A DNA stretch of 64,000 bases from Candidatus Poribacteria bacterium (lineage in GTDB: Bacteria > Poribacteria > WGA-4E > PCPOR2b): contig PYIZ01000010.1 of assembly GCA_003635265.1 (NCBI GenBank), positions 85,087 to 149,086 on the forward strand. The letters are read 5' to 3'. Under the pieces are notes generated by a model that saw nothing but the letters and a program-made list of their open reading frames with translations, did no database searches and was not told the DNA's origin. Shown here one piece after another: positions 1 to 8,590 of this stretch. Numbering within the stretch: the first letter of the stretch is position 1; every line of letters begins with the position of its first letter. A program made the translations under genes and the position numbers.

Positions 1-184
1 GAGCGGTGGGAAGTATTATACCCTCGAAGATGCGTCCGAGATGGTGAACCACATCCCCCTAGTCGAGAGTGCGACATCGCGCCTCGTTGACGAGGAGGTT
101 TGGGATATGCCGCTCATTTTTGCAATTGTCATCTTGCTATTTGGGCTAGAGTGGTTTTTACGCAAACGACGTGGCTTGGCATGA
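1..184 (+). CDS. C-terminal end of a membrane protein (partial, enters from left edge)
   Basis: The frame beginning at base 2 is open from the window edge and ends at TGA 182-184, giving 60 residues. The visible tail runs from SGGKYYTLEDASEM through EIW-like VDEEVWDMPL into a single hydrophobic helix (LIFAIVILLFGLEWFL) and a basic end RKRRGLA. A soluble region followed by one last membrane helix ending in RRRGL is common in large membrane-anchored von Willebrand/glutamine-amidotransferase-like proteins of the BatA/DUF1355 type. That family link is inference from the tail only. Most of the gene lies outside the window. Confidence 0.6.
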   Translation, partial: SGGKYYTLEDASEMVNHIPLVESATSRLVDEEVWDMPLIFAIVILLFGLEWFLRKRRGLA

Positions 185-225
185 TAAAATTGAGGTTCAT
201 TTGAAAATAAAGTGTAGTGGTTTAG

Positions 226-259
226 AGAAACCGAGTTTTTTCTTCAAAACTCGGTTTCT
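226..259 (+). terminator. Hairpin, likely rho-independent terminator
   Basis: A perfect 13-bp inverted repeat (227-239 GAAACCGAGTTTT with 246-258) encloses a 6-base loop, and an outer A-T pair extends it to 226-259. The T-tract after it is short (TTT). It lies 40 bases after the stop of the upstream gene and before the trpB start. The T-rich left arm means it could also work on the other strand. Confidence 0.6.
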
Positions 260-328
260 TTGCACTATTTCTTAACGTGAGCGAAAATTAAATTGCAGCT
301 GCATATCAAAAATAGAAGGAGTGACAAA

Positions 329-1525
329 TTGAATCAGACCTTACCTGACGCAACAGGACATTTCGGAGAATTCGGTGGCAGATACGCCCCGGAGACGTTA
401 ATGTCCCCACTACTAGAACTAGAAGATGCCTATATGGATCTTAGAGAGGATTCCGAGTTCCAAGAGGAATTTCAATACTACCTCCGCGAATACGTGGGGC
501 GTCCCAACCCGCTGTACTACGCCGAGCGTTTGACCCAAGCACTTGGTGGGGCGAGGATCTATCTGAAGCGGGAAGATCTCAATCACACAGGCGCACACAA
601 AATCAACAACACCATCGGACAGATCTTGCTCGCCCGACGGATGGGCAAAGACCGGATCATCGCCGAGACAGGTGCCGGACAACACGGCGTTGCAACCGCA
701 ACTGTAGCAGCAAAGTTCAACATGGAATGCGAAGTCTACATGGGCGAGGAAGATATAGTGAGGCAAGCCCTGAACGTTTTTCGCATGAGATTGTTGGGTA
801 CAACGGTGACGCCGGTCAACTCTGGCTCGTGTACCCTCAAGGATGCAATCAACGCCGCCTTCCGTGATTGGGTGACAAATGTTCGGACGACGTACTATCT
901 AATCGGATCCGTCGTGGGTCCCCACCCGTATCCGATGATCGTCCGAGACTTCCAAGCTGTCATCGGTCAAGAAGCAAGATCACAAACCCTTGAGCAGACA
1001 GGACGGTTGCCGGATTATGTGGTCGCCTGCGTCGGCGGAGGCAGCAATTCGATAGGTATGTTTTATCCGTTTTATGAGGATAGCAGTGTAAAGCTAGTTG
1101 GCGTTGAAGCGGCGGGCGAAAGCATACTCAGCGGCAAACACGCAGCGACTATCAGCGCGGGCAGCATCGGCGTGTTTCACGGAGCAAAGTGCTACCTGCT
1201 ACAGGAAGACGACGGACAAATCACACCCGCACACTCTATCTCGGCGGGTTTGGATTACCCCGGCGTCGGTCCTGAACATAGTTTCTACAAAGCAACGGGG
1301 CGTGCAGACTATGTCTCCGTCACTGATGAAGAATCGGTCGAAGGGTTCAAGCTACTATCAGAAACGGAAGGGATCATCCCCGCGCTAGAAGCCGCTCACG
1401 CGATGGCATACATCCGCACACTCGCACCGACACTCGATAGAGATCAGACTATCGTCCTCTGTCTCTCTGGGCGTGGAGACAAAGATGTGTACACCATCGC
1501 CAAAGTGCTCGGTGTGGAATTGTAA
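329..1525 (+). CDS. trpB: Tryptophan synthase beta chain
   Basis: PLP enzyme that condenses indole with L-serine to give tryptophan, the last step of the pathway, as partner of TrpA. The PLP lysine sits in HTGAHKINN (about residue 91), the phosphate-binding loop is GGGSNSIG, and [13 protein letters not shown] is the usual N-terminus. At 398 aa the length is normal. I chose TTG at 329 because AAGGAG lies just upstream at 316-321; the frame is open further 5' to a TTG at 293, which has no ribosome binding site and would add 12 odd residues. No trpA or other trp gene is adjacent, so it stands alone here. Confidence 0.93.
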   Translation: MNQTLPDATGHFGEFGGRYAPETLMSPLLELEDAYMDLREDSEFQEEFQYYLREYVGRPNPLYYAERLTQALGGARIYLKREDLNHTGAHKINNTIGQILLARRMGKDRIIAETGAGQHGVATATVAAKFNMECEVYMGEEDIVRQALNVFRMRLLGTTVTPVNSGSCTLKDAINAAFRDWVTNVRTTYYLIGSVVGPHPYPMIVRDFQAVIGQEARSQTLEQTGRLPDYVVACVGGGSNSIGMFYPFYEDSSVKLVGVEAAGESILSGKHAATISAGSIGVFHGAKCYLLQEDDGQITPAHSISAGLDYPGVGPEHSFYKATGRADYVSVTDEESVEGFKLLSETEGIIPALEAAHAMAYIRTLAPTLDRDQTIVLCLSGRGDKDVYTIAKVLGVEL

Positions 1526-1540
1526 CAACCTAACCTGTAG

Positions 1541-1560
1541 GTCGAGATTCATATCTCGAC
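1541..1560. repeat. Palindromic intergenic repeat, copy 1
   Basis: GTCGAGAT and ATCTCGAC form a perfect 8-bp stem around the loop TCAT, just after the trpB stop. A diverged copy (17 of 20 bases) occurs at 49518-49537, also directly after a gene stop and also preceded by GTAG. It may be a small dispersed repeat or a 3' processing hairpin. There is no T-tract, so a classical terminator is unlikely. Confidence 0.55.
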
Positions 1561-1586
1561 ATGATCGCTATCGGACAGATCAACTC

Positions 1587-3308
1587 ATGGCTATAACTGA
1601 AAACCACGATTTTTCCGTAACTGTTGAACGGGATGTTCCCACCGAGATGCGCGACGGTGTGCTGTTACGCTCAGACATATATCGACCTGTTGGAGCGACA
1701 ACCTGTCCTGTGTTATTGTGTCGCACACCGTATGACAAGGCACAAAACACCTACATCCAGATAGCGCGAGCATTGGCTTCCAACGGTTATATCGCTGTTG
1801 TCCAAGATATTCGGGGGCGTGGTATTTCCGATGGGAAGTATTTTTGGCAATTTCAGAACAACGCAGAAACCTTCGATGCACAAGACGGTTACGACACCGT
1901 TGAGTGGGCAGCCGGTATTCCCGGCAGTGATGGACAGGTCGGAACATGGGGGCATTCCTATCCTTCGTGGTGTATCTGGCGTCTCGCTGGGACGCAGCCG
2001 ACAGCCCTCAAGGCGTTGTTTGCGAGCGGTATGTCAGCACGACTGCTTGGCCTAAACTTTGGTATATTTGAAACAGGGCGCCGTCTTCAGTGGACCTATA
2101 AGATGGCGGTGAATGCACGTCGCCGGGTGGGAGACGAGTCTGGTCCCAAAACCGAGGAGGAGGCAGATGCACAGTGGCACGAAGTGGAACGAGGAAAGTG
2201 GATCTGGTATCTCCCCTTAGACGATCTACCCGACTATCTGTTTTCTACCCTGACCCCACTCCTCAAAACGTATCTTAGGGAACAGGATAAGGAGTTTTGG
2301 GCGTTTCAGAAGATTCACCACAAGGTCAACGTTCCCACATGCCAGTTGACGGGTTGGTACGACCGACTTGTGGGAACGATGGACAATTTCACCGGCATGG
2401 TAACGGAAGGTCCTGAATCGCTGCGAAACCAACACAGGCTAATCATCGGTCCGTGGGGACACAATAGCAATAACCTCACTCGGATCCAAGGCCCGTTCGA
2501 CTTCGGTCCCGATGCGGATACCACCTATCCTCAAGAGGTGGCTCGATGGTACGACTATAGCCTCAAAGGGATTGATAATGGAATTGCGTCTGAACCGCCG
2601 GTGAAACTCTTTATCATGGGCGAAAACAGGTGGCGCTTTGAGCACGAGTGGCCCCTAGCGCGTACAGAATACACCGAATTTTTCTTGCATAGCGGAGGTT
2701 CAGCCAACACAGTGCGGGGCGATGGCGTACTGTCCGTCTCTGAACCGGGAAACGAACCCCCCGACGTATTCGACTACGATCCCAAAGATCCGGTGATGAG
2801 TCTGATGGGAATTGATGCTCAAGCAGCACCGAGAGATCAATCCCCACTGAACGGACGACAGGATATTCTGGTCTACCAGACACCGCCGCTGCAAGAAGAT
2901 ATTGAAGTGACGGGACCGGTAGTTCTGAAGCTATGGGCAGCATCAAATACACCTGACACCGACTTCACCGCCAAGCTGATTGATGTACACCCGAACGGTT
3001 TGGCGGTAAATCTGACATACGGCATCATGCGGGCGCGCTATCGAAATGGTTACGAGAATCCGAGTCTCATCGAGCCGGGGCAGCCTTATGAATACGCTAT
3101 CCATCTCAACCCGACGGGAATCTTGTTCCGACGGGGGCATCGGATTCGTCTTGATGTGTCAAGCTCCGATTTTCCCAACTTTGATCGCAACCACAATACC
3201 GGCGCGGATTTCTGGTCAGATGCCGAGCTTCGTGTCGCACATCAGACCGTGTTCCACAATGCGGAATATCCGTCCCGACTCATCTTGCCGGTCATACCCA
3301 GATCATGA
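1587..3308 (+). CDS. CocE/NonD family hydrolase (peptidase S15-like)
   Basis: Alpha/beta hydrolase of the cocaine esterase / X-Pro dipeptidyl-peptidase group, acting on esters or acyl-peptide bonds; the substrate is unknown. The N-terminal sequence VPTEMRDGVLLRSDIYRP is characteristic. The nucleophile serine is in GTWGHSYPSW (about residue 124; family consensus GxSYxG). The acid is probably in LTGWYDRLVGTM and the histidine in GPWGHNSNN. The last third (from about ITGPVVLKLWAAS-like EVTGPVVLKL) matches the C-terminal jelly-roll domain. The ATG at 1587 gives 573 aa, normal for the family; an upstream extension to 1473 overlaps trpB and looks unrelated. No strong ribosome binding site is seen. 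Confidence 0.85.
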   Translation: MAITENHDFSVTVERDVPTEMRDGVLLRSDIYRPVGATTCPVLLCRTPYDKAQNTYIQIARALASNGYIAVVQDIRGRGISDGKYFWQFQNNAETFDAQDGYDTVEWAAGIPGSDGQVGTWGHSYPSWCIWRLAGTQPTALKALFASGMSARLLGLNFGIFETGRRLQWTYKMAVNARRRVGDESGPKTEEEADAQWHEVERGKWIWYLPLDDLPDYLFSTLTPLLKTYLREQDKEFWAFQKIHHKVNVPTCQLTGWYDRLVGTMDNFTGMVTEGPESLRNQHRLIIGPWGHNSNNLTRIQGPFDFGPDADTTYPQEVARWYDYSLKGIDNGIASEPPVKLFIMGENRWRFEHEWPLARTEYTEFFLHSGGSANTVRGDGVLSVSEPGNEPPDVFDYDPKDPVMSLMGIDAQAAPRDQSPLNGRQDILVYQTPPLQEDIEVTGPVVLKLWAASNTPDTDFTAKLIDVHPNGLAVNLTYGIMRARYRNGYENPSLIEPGQPYEYAIHLNPTGILFRRGHRIRLDVSSSDFPNFDRNHNTGADFWSDAELRVAHQTVFHNAEYPSRLILPVIPRS

Positions 3309-3360
3309 TGCAGTCTATACATAGGGAACTCCCGTTTGATTGACTTGAGGAGAGAAATCA

Positions 3361-4545
3361 ATGATAGATGGACCACGTGCCTGTCAAGCATCGGAGTTTG
3401 AAGAGGTGATCGCTCTGATCAATCAGGTGTTCAGAGGGGGAACGGACCAAGATATTCGTACGGACTATCCGCTGGTATTCAATCATTCAAAAATGGAGTA
3501 TATGCGCATCCTGAAGATGGACGGAGTGGTCGTCGCCCACGTGCCGGTCTGGCCACGCGAAGCAATCATGGGAGACGATAGATTACGGTTCGGCATTATC
3601 AGCCCCACGGTCACCCACCCGGATTACCGTAGGCGTGGATATGCCACCCGTTGTCTTCGGGACTGTATCCGCATCATGGAGGAAGAGGGCGTACCCGTGT
3701 CCGTACTTTGGACGCTAGAGGCGACGTTTCCCTTCTATCATCAGTCCGGTTGGGAAGCGGTTGGATCACAGGGCAGGCTTTATCAACTTCATCCAGAGGA
3801 CCATGTACTTTTCGAGAGTGGCACTTTCGACGTGGTTCAATACGACCCGCGAAGCACCGATGCGTTTGATGCAATGATGAAATTGCACGATGCAGAGCCA
3901 CATCGAATTTCCCGCACTCAGGAGGAATACCACGCTCTCCTTACTCTACCCAAGACGACCACCTTCTTGGCAATGCGTGGTGAGGAAGTCGTAGCTTATC
4001 TGATGTTTGGAGAAGGGGTAAACAAACCGGGATTAATCGAAGGCGGGGGTGAAACAGCAGGGCTAGAGACACTGGTCAACCATATCTTGCTGGAACGAGA
4101 GGCCGACTCAGAAATCCAAGTGCTTCTGCCGCTAGTCCCATCAAACCTAGGACAATTGATAGAGGAGAAGAAACCGGGGAGCGGACGCCGAATTGAGGAA
4201 GCCAAGGGTGTTGGCTATCAGATGATGCGCGTCAATAGCCTAGAGAAATTGTTGAGACAAATTAAACATCATCTGCGCAGTAGGTCAACCGGACTGCACG
4301 GGATTATCTCCCTTGTCTGTCGTGAAACCGACGAAACTGTAACTCTCAGGTTCCGCGATGGGGAGGTTGATCTTTCGACAAAGCGATTAACAGAAGTTGT
4401 GGTATTAACCCGTCGTGAACTAACGCAACTGATTTTTGGTCCACATCCCGCTGCCCCGTCGCTCGAATTTAGCGGCGCAACGGGCGAAATACTGAATACA
4501 GTATTCCCAGTTTACGTCCCAATCTGGGAGTTAGACCACTCCTAA
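3361..4545 (+). CDS. Eis-like GNAT N-acetyltransferase
   Basis: Acetyl-CoA-dependent N-acetyltransferase. Residues 1-140 form a GNAT domain with the acetyl-CoA loop in VTHPDYRRRGYATRCLRD. A second, weaker GNAT-like part follows. The C-terminal 100 residues, including LRFRDGEVDLSTKRLTE, look like the sterol-carrier-like domain of Eis proteins. At 394 aa it matches that three-part family in length. The start is supported by GAGGAG at 3347-3352. It is followed at 20 bases by the deformylase-like gene and probably shares its transcript. The substrate (aminoglycoside, protein lysine or other amine) cannot be told from sequence. Confidence 0.8.
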   Translation: MIDGPRACQASEFEEVIALINQVFRGGTDQDIRTDYPLVFNHSKMEYMRILKMDGVVVAHVPVWPREAIMGDDRLRFGIISPTVTHPDYRRRGYATRCLRDCIRIMEEEGVPVSVLWTLEATFPFYHQSGWEAVGSQGRLYQLHPEDHVLFESGTFDVVQYDPRSTDAFDAMMKLHDAEPHRISRTQEEYHALLTLPKTTTFLAMRGEEVVAYLMFGEGVNKPGLIEGGGETAGLETLVNHILLEREADSEIQVLLPLVPSNLGQLIEEKKPGSGRRIEEAKGVGYQMMRVNSLEKLLRQIKHHLRSRSTGLHGIISLVCRETDETVTLRFRDGEVDLSTKRLTEVVVLTRRELTQLIFGPHPAAPSLEFSGATGEILNTVFPVYVPIWELDHS

Positions 4546-4565
4546 TCCGAAGTGAGGCATAGAAA

Positions 4566-5084
4566 ATGGCAGTTAGGGAAATTCTGCTCCTAGGAAACCC
4601 CAAACTTTTTGAGATATGTGAGCCTGTCCAAGAGACGCAGCTGGATCAGATCAAACCTATAATCCAAGATCTGCACGACACGCTGATGGCTTTCAGGCAA
4701 AAATACAACGCCGGACGCGCCATCGCCGCACCGCAGATAGGTGCAATGAAGCGGGTGATCTACATGCACATTGGGGAGCCGGTAGTCTTTATCAACCCTA
4801 TCTTAGATCTCAAAAGCACAGAGATGATGGAACTGTGGGATGACTGCATGAGCTTTCCTGAACTCCTTGTAAAAGTGTATCGTCATCAACGGTGTCGGAT
4901 TAATTATCGGGATGAGAATTGGGAAGAACGAAGCATGACACTTGAAGGAGACTTCTCTGAACTTTTGCAGCATGAAATCGATCATCTCGACGGTATATTG
5001 GCGGTACAGCGAGCAATTGACCCCAGATCTTTCGCGCTCAGAAGTCAGCGACACCTCTTGAACGAAGAAAGGAAAATCGAGTGA
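4566..5084 (+). CDS. Peptide deformylase family protein (divergent)
   Basis: Metallohydrolase that removes the formyl group from N-terminal methionine, by family. The metal site is complete: Cys94 in WDDCMSFPE and HEIDH at 136-140 followed by LDG. The two other signature motifs vary. Motif 1 is GRAIAAPQIG instead of GxGxAAPQxG, and motif 2 is DDCMS instead of EGCLS. The 172 aa are normal length. It is not beside fmt as is common, but overlaps the following aminotransferase gene by four bases. It could be a second deformylase or act on a small formylated substrate; that is inference. Confidence 0.82.
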   Translation: MAVREILLLGNPKLFEICEPVQETQLDQIKPIIQDLHDTLMAFRQKYNAGRAIAAPQIGAMKRVIYMHIGEPVVFINPILDLKSTEMMELWDDCMSFPELLVKVYRHQRCRINYRDENWEERSMTLEGDFSELLQHEIDHLDGILAVQRAIDPRSFALRSQRHLLNEERKIE

Positions 5085-6424
5085 ATCTTAACGAACGTCA
5101 AAAGAAAATACTCAAGCGCACCTTTTTGGACTACCAGCAGACAGCAGAATTTTTCAAAAATCCGCTCATCGTGCAGCGTGCGGAAGGACTCTACTACTGG
5201 GACGTGGAGGGAAAGCGGTATTTCGACGGAATCGGAGGAATATTCGTCGCCACGCTTGGACACAAACACCCACGCCTCATGGCAGCGATGCAGCGACAGA
5301 TGGATACGTTGAGCTTTGTGCCTTCGATGCACGGAATTGCGGATATCACGCTGGATTTCATCGAAAGGTTGGGTGAGATCACGCCCGGCAATTTGAACTA
5401 TATCAAACCGTACAGTGGTGGCTCGGAGTCAATCGAGTCCGCCATGAAGTTCACCCGTCAATACTTCAAGCAGAGTGGGCAGCCGGGGAAATACAAGTTC
5501 ATCAGTCGATACTTCGGGTATCACGGTGCCACCTTCGGTGCCATGTCTGCTAGCGGCACCGGCAAACGCAAGACCGCCTTTGAGCCGCAGATGGGGGGCT
5601 TTCTCAAGGTTTTTCCGCCGACCTATTACCGTGACCGTTTTGCCTCTTGGGACGAGTGCAACCGGTTCTGTGCGCAGATGTTCGAGGACGTAATCATCAA
5701 TGAAGACCCCGACACCGTCGCTGGCGTGATTATCGAGCCAATCGGTAACACAGGGGGTATTATCACGCCGACCGCAGAATATTTTCAAATTATTCGCGAA
5801 ATCTGTGACCGTTATAATGTCCTCCTGATTTACGACGAAATCATCACCGGATTCGCTCGGACAGGATCTATGTTTGCGGCACAAACCTTCGGCGTGACGC
5901 CGGATATTATCTGTGGTGGCAAAGGATTGTCGAGCGGGGCAATTCCTTTGGGTGCCATGATAGCGAGGGAGGACATGGGCGAGGTGTTCTATGGTCCGGC
6001 AGTAGATGACGTGAATTTTGCACACGGTCATACATTTGCCGGCAACCCGCTTGCGTGCGCCGTTGGTCTGGCTGTCATTGATGAAATTCTGGAGAAACAA
6101 CTCGACCACAAGGCGCGTGAACTAGGAGATTACCTTGCAGCAAGACTTGAGGGATTGAAACAGTACGGCGTTGTACGCGAAGTCCGAGGCAAAGGCGTAT
6201 TGCGCGGCGTGGAGTTGGTGAAGGATACTCAGACGATGCAGCCATATCCTGAGCTGGGAAGTGCCTTGAAACGGACCGCGCTCAAAAACGGTCTGGTTAT
6301 GCGTATTGATCCAACTTGGTTTGCAGTCGCGCCCGCGTTAATCGCGGAAGAATCGGACATAGATGAACTGTGTGACCTGATCGAAAAAAGCCTGATAGAC
6401 GCCTTGAAACAAGTAAGACATTGA
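5081..6424 (+). CDS. Class III PLP-dependent aminotransferase
   Basis: Fold type I aminotransferase of the omega-amino acid / acetylornithine / beta-alanine-pyruvate group, 447 aa. Seen: the PLP glycine region YSGGSESIESAMKF, the pyridoxal aspartate in LIYDEIITGFARTG, the Schiff-base lysine in DIICGGKGLSSGAIPLGA, and HTFAGNPLACAVGL. Its GTG start overlaps the stop of the deformylase-like gene (GTGA, 5081-5084), with GAAAGGA upstream, so the two are translationally coupled. The amino donor is unknown. Confidence 0.88.
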   Translation: MNLNERQKKILKRTFLDYQQTAEFFKNPLIVQRAEGLYYWDVEGKRYFDGIGGIFVATLGHKHPRLMAAMQRQMDTLSFVPSMHGIADITLDFIERLGEITPGNLNYIKPYSGGSESIESAMKFTRQYFKQSGQPGKYKFISRYFGYHGATFGAMSASGTGKRKTAFEPQMGGFLKVFPPTYYRDRFASWDECNRFCAQMFEDVIINEDPDTVAGVIIEPIGNTGGIITPTAEYFQIIREICDRYNVLLIYDEIITGFARTGSMFAAQTFGVTPDIICGGKGLSSGAIPLGAMIAREDMGEVFYGPAVDDVNFAHGHTFAGNPLACAVGLAVIDEILEKQLDHKARELGDYLAARLEGLKQYGVVREVRGKGVLRGVELVKDTQTMQPYPELGSALKRTALKNGLVMRIDPTWFAVAPALIAEESDIDELCDLIEKSLIDALKQVRH

Positions 6425-6504
6425 TCCGTTTTTTATTTGAAAGTTGACACTTCCATAGATTCATGATAACCTTTTTTATAGAGAATCTTTAAGGAGGGAA
6501 CCAG

Positions 6505-7518
6505 ATGCAACCTTTTCTCGATTCGACAGACGTTGTGAATGATGAGACTGAATTGCGGGAACGTGCGGAGCGAGACGGATATCTATTCATCCGTGGGCTT
6601 TTACCGACCGAGGTGTTGGAAAACTTGCGGCTGCAGTGTCTTGAGATTGCTCGTGATGCCGGTTGGGTTAAGAAAGACAGGCCGTTGGAAGATGCTATCG
6701 CCGATCTGGACGGCTTTTGCGTCGAACCGCAACCGGAGTACATGGGGGTCTACTTACACATGTACAAACTCCAAGAGTTTCAGGTGTTACAACATCACCC
6801 AAACCTGATAGGAGTAATGGAGCGGATACTCGGTGAGCCAGTAATGCCCCATGCACGCATCATCGGGCGGACAATCTTTCCGCAACGGGAGGTGTTTACT
6901 ACGCCACCGCATCAAGACTTTATACCCATTCAAGGCACAGCGGACACCTACACCGCGTGGATACCGTTAACTGACATACCATCGGAGTTAGGCGGCCTCC
7001 AAATTGCGTCCGGCTCACATCGACAAGGCGTCTACGACTTTAAGCCCGCAATGGGAGCGGGTGGGATCGCTGTCAGTAATCCGCTTGAGGGAACTTGGGT
7101 AAATAACCCGTTTGAGCAGGGAGACGTTCTGATATTTCACAGCATGGCGGTGCACAAAGGCGTGTCCAATTCTAGCGACCGGCTCCGCATGTCAATCGAT
7201 GCCAGATACCAGAAAATCAGCGACCCGATTGCGCCGGGCAGCTTGCTACCACACGCCCAGCCTGCCACTTGGGAGGAGATTTATGCGGATTCCGATTGGG
7301 ATCGGGAAGATCTGAAATACTACTGGCAGAAGTGGGATATGGAAGTCAAGGAATACGACAATAGTTACCACGAAAAACGGGATCAGATGGGGTTCGAGAT
7401 GGCGGAGAAAGGGGACAAACGCTCAATATCGGTCCTTCAGCGGATCGTTGCCCGCGACACCGATCCGGCGAAACAGCAGAGGGCAGCGGACCTACTTGCG
7501 ACGCTTGACGCACAATAA
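6505..7518 (+). CDS. Phytanoyl-CoA dioxygenase (PhyH) family protein 1
   Basis: Fe(II)/2-oxoglutarate-dependent dioxygenase. The iron ligands are His136 and Asp138 in PPHQDFIP plus a distal His in HSMAVHKGVSNSSDRLRMS, where the Arg would bind 2-oxoglutarate. At 337 aa it is normal for the family. Start ATG 6505 follows a strong AAGGAGGG (6491-6498). It ends 11 bases before the convergent mtnP. The PhyH family covers very different substrates, so phytanoyl-CoA should not be assumed. It is separated from the three other PhyH genes of this window by about 3.6 kb. Confidence 0.88.
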   Translation: MQPFLDSTDVVNDETELRERAERDGYLFIRGLLPTEVLENLRLQCLEIARDAGWVKKDRPLEDAIADLDGFCVEPQPEYMGVYLHMYKLQEFQVLQHHPNLIGVMERILGEPVMPHARIIGRTIFPQREVFTTPPHQDFIPIQGTADTYTAWIPLTDIPSELGGLQIASGSHRQGVYDFKPAMGAGGIAVSNPLEGTWVNNPFEQGDVLIFHSMAVHKGVSNSSDRLRMSIDARYQKISDPIAPGSLLPHAQPATWEEIYADSDWDREDLKYYWQKWDMEVKEYDNSYHEKRDQMGFEMAEKGDKRSISVLQRIVARDTDPAKQQRAADLLATLDAQ

Positions 7519-7529
7519 ATCTGGTGAGA

Positions 7530-8393
7530 TCATTTCAGATACTTACCAACTAGCAGATCGAGCTTCTGTTTCGTGGATGTAGGTGTGCGCGTTGGATCTG
7601 TGGCAATTGACTTTTCAAGTGCTTGGGGACAGGGACAGCCGGTGCGTTTCTCAGGAATTTTGGTAATCACATCCCTAACGATGCGTTTGGCGGTTTCCAC
7701 ATTTGCGGACAAATTTTCAAAAATCAGTTCCGCTGTGACAGCGTCATGATCCGGATGCCAACAGTCATAATCGGTTGAACACGCAAGAACACCATGGCAT
7801 ATCTCTGCCTCACGGGTAAGCTTCGCTTCCGGCGCCGCCGTCATACCAATGACATCGAACCCGAGATGTCTATAAACATTCGACTCGGCTTCCGTAGAAA
7901 AGGCAGGACCTTCCATACAGATATAGGTGCCGCCTTTATGAACCGTTGCATCAACATTGCTAGCGCCGTCATGTAGCAGCTGACTCAAGATAGGGCAAAA
8001 CGGGTGGGCGAGACTAACGTGGGCGGAAAGTCCTTCACCAAAAAAGGTGCTCATCCGATTCTTAGTATGGTCATAAAGTTGATCTGGAACAACAAAGTGG
8101 CGTGGCTCGATCTCGGCTTTGAGGCTACCGACTGCGCTTACGGAGATAATCCATTCAACTCCTAAGCTTTTTAAGGCATAGATGTTGGCGCGAACATTAA
8201 TCTCTGACGGAAGCAGCCGATGTCCTACACCGTGACGCGGTAGAAATACGATGCGCGTTCCTTCGATCGTACCTAAAACTAACGAATCACTCGGTTTTCC
8301 AAAGGGAGTATCAACTTCAATCTCTTCAACGTCTGTTAGTCCTTCCATCTGATAAAATCCTGAACCGCCGATCACGCCGATCTTAACACTCAT
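7530..8393 (-). CDS. mtnP: S-methyl-5'-thioadenosine phosphorylase
   Basis: Phosphorolyses methylthioadenosine to adenine and methylthioribose-1-phosphate; members also accept 5'-deoxyadenosine. The 287-aa protein shows GVIGGSGFYQMEG, the phosphate/ribose loop PRHGVGHRLLPSEINVRANI, SVSAVGSLK, and the substrate region YICMEGPAFSTEAES followed by DVIGMTAAPEAKLTREAEICH. The MT pair (not the N/TxxG type of purine nucleoside phosphorylase) favours MtnP. It is divergent from the ArsS-type radical SAM gene across a 197-bp gap, and tail-to-tail with PhyH 1. Confidence 0.9.
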   Translation of the reverse strand: MSVKIGVIGGSGFYQMEGLTDVEEIEVDTPFGKPSDSLVLGTIEGTRIVFLPRHGVGHRLLPSEINVRANIYALKSLGVEWIISVSAVGSLKAEIEPRHFVVPDQLYDHTKNRMSTFFGEGLSAHVSLAHPFCPILSQLLHDGASNVDATVHKGGTYICMEGPAFSTEAESNVYRHLGFDVIGMTAAPEAKLTREAEICHGVLACSTDYDCWHPDHDAVTAELIFENLSANVETAKRIVRDVITKIPEKRTGCPCPQALEKSIATDPTRTPTSTKQKLDLLVGKYLK

Positions 8394-8590
8394 GAGTTCT
8401 CCATTCTATTTGAGGAATCAGGAAAATGTAAACTATATTACGTTGCCCATTCCATTTAAGTCAGTATACTTTTTATCCTTGTCGTTAACAAACCCGGAGG
8501 CATTCCGCAATACAGAAAAAATGCTCGCCTATTTTATCAGATCGGAATACCGTTTTCAACCGATTTTCAGCAAAGAAGGAGATTCAGGCC

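Noticed and set aside
226..259. Possible trp attenuator in front of trpB
   Set aside because: No leader peptide with Trp codons and no alternative pairing is seen; a simple intergenic terminator fits better.
1473..1586. 38-codon upstream extension of the CocE gene
   Set aside because: It overlaps the end of trpB in another frame and lacks similarity to the family; ATG 1587 gives the normal N-terminus.
5429..6109. 226-codon open frame on the minus strand inside the aminotransferase gene
   Set aside because: It is fully antisense to a gene with clear motifs, has no domain and no ribosome binding site; an out-of-frame shadow.
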